64,000 nucleotides of DNA from Ochotona curzoniae. Its lineage: Eukaryota; Chordata; Mammalia; Lagomorpha; Ochotonidae. The position numbers and the translations under genes are program-made. The stretch is taken from contig NW_024466512.1 of the NCBI RefSeq assembly GCF_017591425.1, positions 17,735,001 through 17,799,000 on the forward strand, given 5' to 3'. The notes beneath the pieces were generated by a model. The model worked only from the letters and a program-made list of their open reading frames with translations. It was not told the DNA's origin and did no database searches. Positions within the stretch are counted from its first letter, which is position 1. Each line of letters opens with the position of its first letter. Below, piece after piece: positions 58,021-64,000 of this stretch.

Positions 58021-58986
58021 GTAACTTAAATTTCAAAATAGAGATGGCCATGGCCATTTGTAAACTTGAATGTTTTTAGTGAAATAGTTTGCAATACATA
58101 GTCACGTACCACATATGTTTGAGTAAACAGCAGACCCAACGCACCACAGCAGTACTGAAGCATCCCACCGTGTAGTGACACTGTCGTGCGAGAATGCTTT
58201 GAAGTTTGCACAAGAAAATCTGCAAGCATGTTTCTCAGAACAAATTTCTACCATTAAACAACATATGACCATGTTGATATGTTCTTTTTAAATCCTTAGT
58301 TTTATTTTTTTTCTTACATCTTGGACTTTTATTGCAGTTAGCAATGGAATGAATTTAGAAAACATTCAATTTCACTTTCCACGAGCTCACACACACTCAC
58401 AAATGCAAAATACACAGGGCTCTGATGGCCATCTCCTAATTGCTCCAGGTCTTCCCTCGGCTCCAAGATGCCCACGTGTACGTGTGACAGTCACACCTCA
58501 GTCAGTTTCTCTCTTGTAATTTGCTCAACGATCTCTAACTCACCTATTCTTAGTTTCTTTGCATTTTAACTTGAGATAAAAGTAATTAAAATGGTGAAGT
58601 ATAGGAAAGGTACTCAGTTTATGTTTCCATGTAAAATTTTCTTTAAAAGTGCATTTATATAATAGAGACTGGAAGTGAAGATACATGACAGTATGTGTCT
58701 CTGCTCCTGAATAAAGGAGGACTTCCAATCAAGCTGCTTAATAAATATTAACAATAGGATTCTGATCATTGTCTATCTAAAGTTTCATGACACACATAGC
58801 AGAACGATGCACTTGTGACTGTTTGCTGAATGACTGTACTATTGTAATAATACATGGGAAAGCAGTGTAGGAGAGAGACAGTAGGAAGGAATCCCTGTGC
58901 ATATGGAACCATAAGATGAAAACAAAAATCAAAGATATCCAGATCATTTTTTCTGTTTGATTCTCATCTGAATAAACATAACTTTT
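58021..58986. other. Unannotated DNA
   Basis: I see no gene and no nameable repeat. The last bases before the next feature read CTTTTAAAAGC, an L1-endonuclease-type target. Confidence 0.5.
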
Positions 58987-58998
58987 AAAAGCACATTT

Positions 58999-59024
58999 GG
59001 GCCCGGCGGCATGGCCTAGCGGCT
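58999..59024 (+). mobile_element. 26-nt tailless CSINE head, flanked by 12-bp target-site duplication
   Basis: The 26 bases begin GGGCCCGGCGGCATGGCC and match the 5' end of the young CSINE essentially perfectly, then stop. A perfect A-box, TGGCCTAGCGG, lies at 59012-59022; the B-box and everything downstream are missing. AAAAGCACATTT occurs immediately before (58987-58998) and immediately after (59025-59036). The first copy follows TTTT, giving the L1 endonuclease motif TT/AAAA. There is no poly(A) tail. The consensus would continue CTAAAGTCC, so the element's CTAAA overlaps the start of the second repeat. Confidence 0.93.
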
Positions 59025-59036
59025 AAAAGCACATTT

Positions 59037-60259
59037 AGACAAGAGATATGGTTCAGAACTTTTCATCAGTGACTGTGCAAATGATAAGATTTTCAATTGT
59101 CTGTTGTCATTTATGTGCCAGAGAGACCAACATTCATTTCTCCTCACTCTGCATTCCTGGAAGCCCATGAGCCACGAGCTGGTAGAGTGAGGATCTGACA
59201 TGGCGCGCTTCATGGCTGTCAGCTCCCTTCTTGCTGTTTCTTTCCAGAGGGCTGGCCACAGATTCTCCGTGCTCTTCTTACTCCCATCCCGGGGGTTTAA
59301 CCCTCAGGAACTTACCTGAATGTAATTACCTTCCAAAGTCTCACTTTCCAAATGCTGCTGCATTGGCCTTTCGGACTTTAATATAGGAAATTAGAGGGTA
59401 TGCAGGCTTATTTGATTGCAGGGTTTTTGTCATTTGTGTTTCTGCTTTATTGTTGCTGTCTGAGAGATAGCTCCCTTGGCCATCCGGTCACTTTCACGCT
59501 GCCCGATTTTTATCACCTGTGAGGCATTTATCTCTCGAGACTGAGCAGTTTCGGTTTTATATCTATATATGCTCAATAAATATGTTTACTATTGTTTTTC
59601 ACAATGCCACTGACATTTGGTGAGGCTTCGATTTGTCTGTTTTGTTTTCTAGTGCGGACAAGAGGAGTCTAATTTGATTTGAATTATAGTAATTAAGACA
59701 TAATGCTGAAGCACAATAGAAAATAAAGCAAAGTCTAAATTGAATATTTTCATAGGCAGCATGTAATTAACAAGAGTAGAATAAATCTGCTTTTGAAACA
59801 AGCGGGTGGTGAATGTCGCCATGATGAATATAGTTTTTAGGAGTTGGAGTTGTGGAAATAGAGATTTTCTGTACTGGCAGATTATCTTTACTCTTTGTCA
59901 TTTATAAATTTTCAAACTCTGTCATGTGAATTTTCTTGCAGTGAAGGTGGAGTGTGGGTGTATACTTTGCCCTTTAATCTCTGATCGGCCCTAACAGCAG
60001 TCCAAGAAGATGGTGTCTTAAATGCCAATCTTACCACAGAATGACCTGGGAAGGACCCTAGGCTGGATCACTTGGGGGTATTGAGCATGAATCATGGTTC
60101 TGCGCTGTGCTTCTTTTGATTATGCTTGAGAATATGTCCTTGGGAATTTAAGCATTGTGCATATAAAATGGGAGATTTAGAAGATTTAAATATTGACCCA
60201 CTAGTTGTTTTTAAAATGTAGCAGAAACCCGGGATGTCTATTGCCTAACAAGTATTCAT
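59037..60259. other. Unannotated DNA, possible conserved non-coding block
   Basis: No gene. From about 59290 to 59800 the sequence lacks repeats and carries many homeodomain-type cores (GTAATTAAG near 59689, ATGTAATTAAC near 59761). Conservation is inferred from appearance only. Confidence 0.4.
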
Positions 60260-60415
60260 TCTTTTTTTTTAAATATTGATTTTTTATTTTGTTTATTTGA
60301 GAGTCAGAGAGAGACATATACTCCCCCGCCAAGGTGCATTTCAATGGGAAGCTGGCGTGGAGCAGGAACTTGAGCTCAGGCACTATGATTCGGGGTACAA
60401 GAGTGCACCTTCACT
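60260..60415 (-). repeat. Older CSINE, antisense, internally deleted
   Basis: The tail complement (TTTTTTTTTAAATATTGATTTTTTATTTTG), 'TTTGAGAGTCAGAGAGAGACATATACTC' and then directly 'TTCAATGGGAAGCTGGCGTGGAGCAGGAACTTGAGCTCAGGCACTATGATTCGGG' show a CSINE missing its middle. Confidence 0.75.
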
Positions 60416-62449
60416 CCATTCTCAGTTTTGATTCCATTACTTACGATAGTGTGCATTGATTTCTGCTTGGTGTTTGTGGTTGACTATATGATTTTATGAC
60501 TATTTTTCACAGCACTAATATCTAAAAAATTCATATCAGATATGTATATGTTATTTAGGATTATCTGTATATACTATGTGTATATCATGGCATTAGTCCT
60601 GAAATGAGTTAGAACAGGTTTCTTCTTTTTAAATTGGTAAGGTCATCCAAAACTTCCCAAGTTTTGTTGAGAGAGAGGATTACTGATATGAGTCAGTTTG
60701 GTGAGTCAGCAGTTCTGAGTTGTCCAAGTGAGAGGTTAACTTGGATAGTTTAGAATGAGGTTACTAAGATGTGTGGCATGCAGAGGCATATCCTTGGAGA
60801 ATGAGAGACTTGACGTAGACTTGAAAGCATATACAGGTGGTGTGTACTGGGGGAGGTAGCAAGGAGCTGCTTTGGCTGAGAGAGAGCAGAGGTTCAGTGC
60901 CTTTGGAAAGCAATGTGATTGAAAAAAACTGTTACTTAATAGGGGCTGCTATTGTTATCATTAGGTACAAGGTTAGTAGTTTTAAGAATATCAGCTCTAG
61001 CCATTTATGTTTCCTGTATTATCCAGCTTTTAGATAAACAGGATACCACACGGGAGACCCAGGGTACCGCAAAGTCCCAGGTTTGAAGGTTGCACAGGGA
61101 CCAGTTCATGAAATCCTCTGATACTGATTCGATGAACCAGTAGGAATTCTCTGGAGGGGCCATTAAGGCAACCTTGTAGTTGCTCAGACAATGAGTTTGT
61201 TTTACTTTGGTGTACTTGGGATTCACATTAGTAATGAGGCATCATCTTTTGTGTCCACGGAGCCACTCTGCTACAGATACATCCCGCAAATTGGAAGAAG
61301 CCTTCTTTTTTTCTTGGCTTCCCAGTTTCCCTGGGAGCATCCTGTCCTCATCCCTGAGTTTATCTCCCAGCTGCATTGTACAGGTTAAGGCTAAATTAAA
61401 ATTGGGATGGTAAAGTTAAAGCCTGTTTGGCATTAGATGTATTTAAAGTCTATTTGTAAATTTTTCTAACAGCTGCAAAGTGGCTTTTTAATGCACCCAG
61501 TAATTGAAATGATTTTGTCATGCAAGTCTTGTCATACATCATTAAGATCATCTTCTTTCCTGTGGGCCAATGGAGGGATGGCTCAGACATGCGGGCTGCC
61601 CTGCTGAATAAGTCTAATTTGTTTACAGCTATCATGAATTCAACATTAGGTTTGGAGATTTAAGAATGACTTATTTTCGGATATTCAGTCTTATTAGCTT
61701 CAGAATTATTTTTCAGATTTCATTTTTGTTTCGGTGAATGCCAGTCTCCTGTTTTATTGTAACAGGAGATGATCCGTTCCCCGAGGTCTGTCTTCCTGCC
61801 TCTGACTAATAAGCAACAGACAGTTTCTCAGGATGCTGTCGTGTGTTGGTTCTTGTGCCTTTGCCTTTAAAATTTCGTTTCCATCTTGCCCTGTTTTTTT
61901 TTATTATTCTTTTTATTATCTATTGCTGCTATCATAGCAGTACTTTGGCTGCTTTACATTTGTAGTGGCTTGGGGAAATGACTAAGCTGCAAACTCACTG
62001 TTGAGTTCATCTATGTTAGAAATATTGGGTGAATAAACTCTTGGCAGTAAAAAAACATGCTAGACATAAAGTAGAACACGGAACTCAAGAAGCTAGTAAA
62101 AACACGAGGAGCAAGAAAGAGGCATCAGAGTACTTGATGAAGTCCAAAGCTGGCAAGAAGAGTGACAGGTGGCACATGCCAAGGCATGTGATCAGTGCCC
62201 TAACAGAGAAGCAGGATCAAAGCTAGGGCTGGTGGGTAAAGTAGTTCAAGGCAGAACCCAAGCAGAAGCTGCAAGGCCAGCACACATCAGCTCTTTCACT
62301 GGGAACGGAGAAACACCGCTGTGACAGAGCTTTTCTGGCTGGGCCCTGATACTGTTGACTTATATCTTACTCGTTATTTTAAACATTCAGAAGCTCCTGC
62401 TTGTAGAGGTTCTTTAAACATCGAGCAATTTATGTGACTCTTGATTGAG
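60416..62449. other. Unannotated DNA, possible conserved non-coding block
   Basis: No gene. The interval 61430-61680 is free of repeats and looks conserved (CAGCTGCAAAGTGGC, CCAGTAATTGAAATG). Frames of 60-73 codons show no domains. Confidence 0.4.
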
Positions 62450-62645
62450 AACTGTTGCATGGTGCTTTGCATATATTATCTCTAATCCTCCTAAAACCCT
62501 CAAGCTAAGTATTTTTGCTTCAATTTTACTGATGAGGAATTTGTAACTCAGGATGATTTAGTAAATTTATCCAGGGCTCTGCCGCTCTGATCTTATGGTA
62601 GAGCCTGGGCTCACAGGCAGTTGTGTCTGGATCTAATGTTGGCTT
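62450..62645 (-). repeat. MIR, antisense
   Basis: 'TGGTGCTTTGCATATATTATCTCTAATCCTCCTAAAACCCTCAAGCTAAGTATTTTTGC', 'TTTTACTGATGAGGAATTTGTAACTCAG' and 'CAGGGCTCTGCCGCTCTGATCTTATGG' follow reverse MIR in order (GCTTTACATGTATTA..CTCATTTAATCCTC; CATTTTACAGATGAGGAAACTGAGG). Confidence 0.8.
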
Positions 62646-63604
62646 TTGTTTCCCCCCTGAAACCTCGCACCTGCATTCGTTTTATCTAATAAACTTCCAA
62701 GCAGAGATGCTATCTTTCCAATTATAATCCAAACTATACATGGAAAAAAGAGAATTGATTAAAACTAGATTTTAAGGAATAGAATCCGTTATTTTTTTTC
62801 CACATAAGTTAAATACCTTTCCAAGGTTATTCATAGTAGCATTACAAAATCTAGCAGGAAACCTGGGCTTCTGGGTTTCTAGGAATTTTTTTTTGTTCCT
62901 GACACCTGAGACTCTCAGAAAATAGTGCGGAGTGGTGAGGCTAGGAGAATCTGAAAGCTGTCCCGCTTACATCTTCTTCTCTCTTGGTCCTGACAGAAAG
63001 CACACTGAGTGCAGACATGCATTCCCTCACCGACTGGACATGTTGACCTTATTAAGGTGGAAGGGAGGTTGACATCCAGGTGAATATCTCTGCGGGAATG
63101 ATTTCACACTAGGAAGGTCATAGGTGAGTGCCAAGTGTCAAAATTCATCCATCATGCATGAAAAGGCAGGAGGTGATTTCATTTTTGTTGTTGTTGATGC
63201 TAGGTAAAACTTTTTCTTTTTTTTTTAGCCTCAAGGGATTTGTTACAGCCTGAGTCCTGCTACAGCAAATTCCATCAGTCTAGTAGCAATGAAGTACTAC
63301 TTTAAAAGATGTGTGCAAATGGTTTCTGATATTGAGAAAACAACCCATAGTTCTAGTCATTTACATGGAAATTAGATGAAGCCCTGGAGCTTGGACATGG
63401 CTTTATTTTGGACATCACTGAAGAAAGAGAAACACTTTTAAGATGCCTGAAACCAAATGACATTTTTATTGAATCACTTGTAGTTTTAAAACTGATAAAA
63501 AAAATAACAAAAGTAATATAATTCTCAGTTCTGCATGTTAGGATTATTTCAACCATCAAAGTGTCATGTAGATGAAATCTTTCAGATGGTAGTTTGCAAA
63601 AATG
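62646..63604. other. Unannotated DNA
   Basis: I see no gene and no nameable repeat; several T-runs occur (62790-62800, 62887-62894, 63218-63228). Confidence 0.5.
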
Positions 63605-63777
63605 TGAGTCCCAGAACAAGAGCAGCCCCTTTAGAATCACCTGTGAACTTGTTAGAAATAAAACGTGCAAACTGTATCCTACACCTGCTGAATCAGACAC
63701 CCCAAGAAGGCCAGCGAACTGTGTTTTGTTGAGTCTTCCAGGTGATTCAAATGTCTGCTAAAGTTTGAGAACCAGTC
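63605..63777 (+). mobile_element. MER5A-type DNA transposon (hAT-Charlie, non-autonomous)
   Basis: 'TAGAATCACCTGTGAACTTGTTAGAAATAAAACGTGCAAAC', 'CTACACCTGCTGAATCAGACACCCC' and 'CCAGGTGATTCAAATGTCTGCTAAAGTTTGAGAACCAGTCTG' match the MER5A pattern in order. The end (AAAGTTTGAGAACCA-TG) is its terminal inverted repeat. The 5' inverted repeat is decayed. It is fossil and encodes no protein. Confidence 0.9.
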
Positions 63778-64000
63778 TGCTATAATCTCGACCTGTTTGT
63801 GTCATAAGAGTTATGTGTATCAGACTGTCCTGTACACATAATAGAACCTAACACCCAATGGGCTTCTGTTGACTTCCTGAACAGGGAAAGCACAACGGTA
63901 CAAGTCACTATAATAGAACTCAGACAAGTTCACCACTGTATTGCAACTTGAGAGCTTTGGGGACTATTTTCAAGGTTGTTTTCTTGTTAGATTGGTTCTG

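Noticed and set aside
1..64000. CRISPR arrays, operons, phage or other prokaryotic systems
   Set aside because: The composition, SINE/LINE/LTR content and lack of long open frames identify mammalian nuclear DNA. No regularly spaced repeats were seen.

Overview
This is a stretch of mammalian nuclear DNA, almost certainly from a pika (Ochotona, Lagomorpha). The diagnosis rests on the short interspersed repeats. Their young form starts GGGCCCGGCGGCATGGCCTAGCGG, continues through a GGTTCTAANCC box and a 'CCTGGGAAAGCAGT' core, and ends 'CTTCCTCTCTGT...AATAAAAATAAATCTT'. That is the tRNA-derived lagomorph CSINE in its pika-type form. Older, more rabbit-like CSINE copies lie beside it. The sequence is AT-rich, has no CpG island, and all open frames are short. 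I find no protein-coding gene and no intact RNA gene. The window is best read as intergenic DNA or the interior of a large intron.

Mobile-element debris of several ages fills the window. (1) Ancient layer shared with other mammals: MIR (about 6.4, 23.8, 49.6 and 62.5 kb), L2 (22.9 and 53.2-53.8 kb), MLT1-like LTRs (9.8, 30.1, 39.7 and 57.9 kb), a MER5A DNA transposon (63.6 kb) and old L1 pieces (27.0 and 33.9 kb). (2) Older lagomorph CSINEs, nearly all diverged. (3) Young CSINEs and the 3' ends of a lagomorph L1-like element. Several of these still have target-site duplications readable by eye: 26 bp around 1743-1942, 13 bp around 13982-14401, 15 bp around 34590-35080, 16 bp around 40213-40537 and 13 bp around 55028-55365.

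The most interesting observations are two tiny RNA-derived insertions of an unusual kind. At 31939-31966 a 28-nt piece of the 5' end of U6 snRNA sits inside an old CSINE. At 58999-59024 a 26-nt piece of the 5' end of a CSINE sits in unique DNA. Both are truncated at their 3' end, lack a poly(A) tail and are flanked by direct repeats. In both, the RNA-derived part runs out at a CTAAA sequence that overlaps the A-run starting the target-site duplication. This fits the 'tailless retropseudogene' class and suggests priming on an internal CUAAA rather than on a tail. Also notable are a pre-miRNA-like hairpin at 20854-20930, a G-rich probable L1 3' UTR at 35520-36270, a 46-bp tandem duplication at 28336-28427, and repeat-free blocks that could be conserved non-coding elements.

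No genes work together here; the relationships are those of nested and neighbouring repeats. All family names come from pattern recognition, without a database search, and the boundaries of old repeats are approximate (tens of bases).
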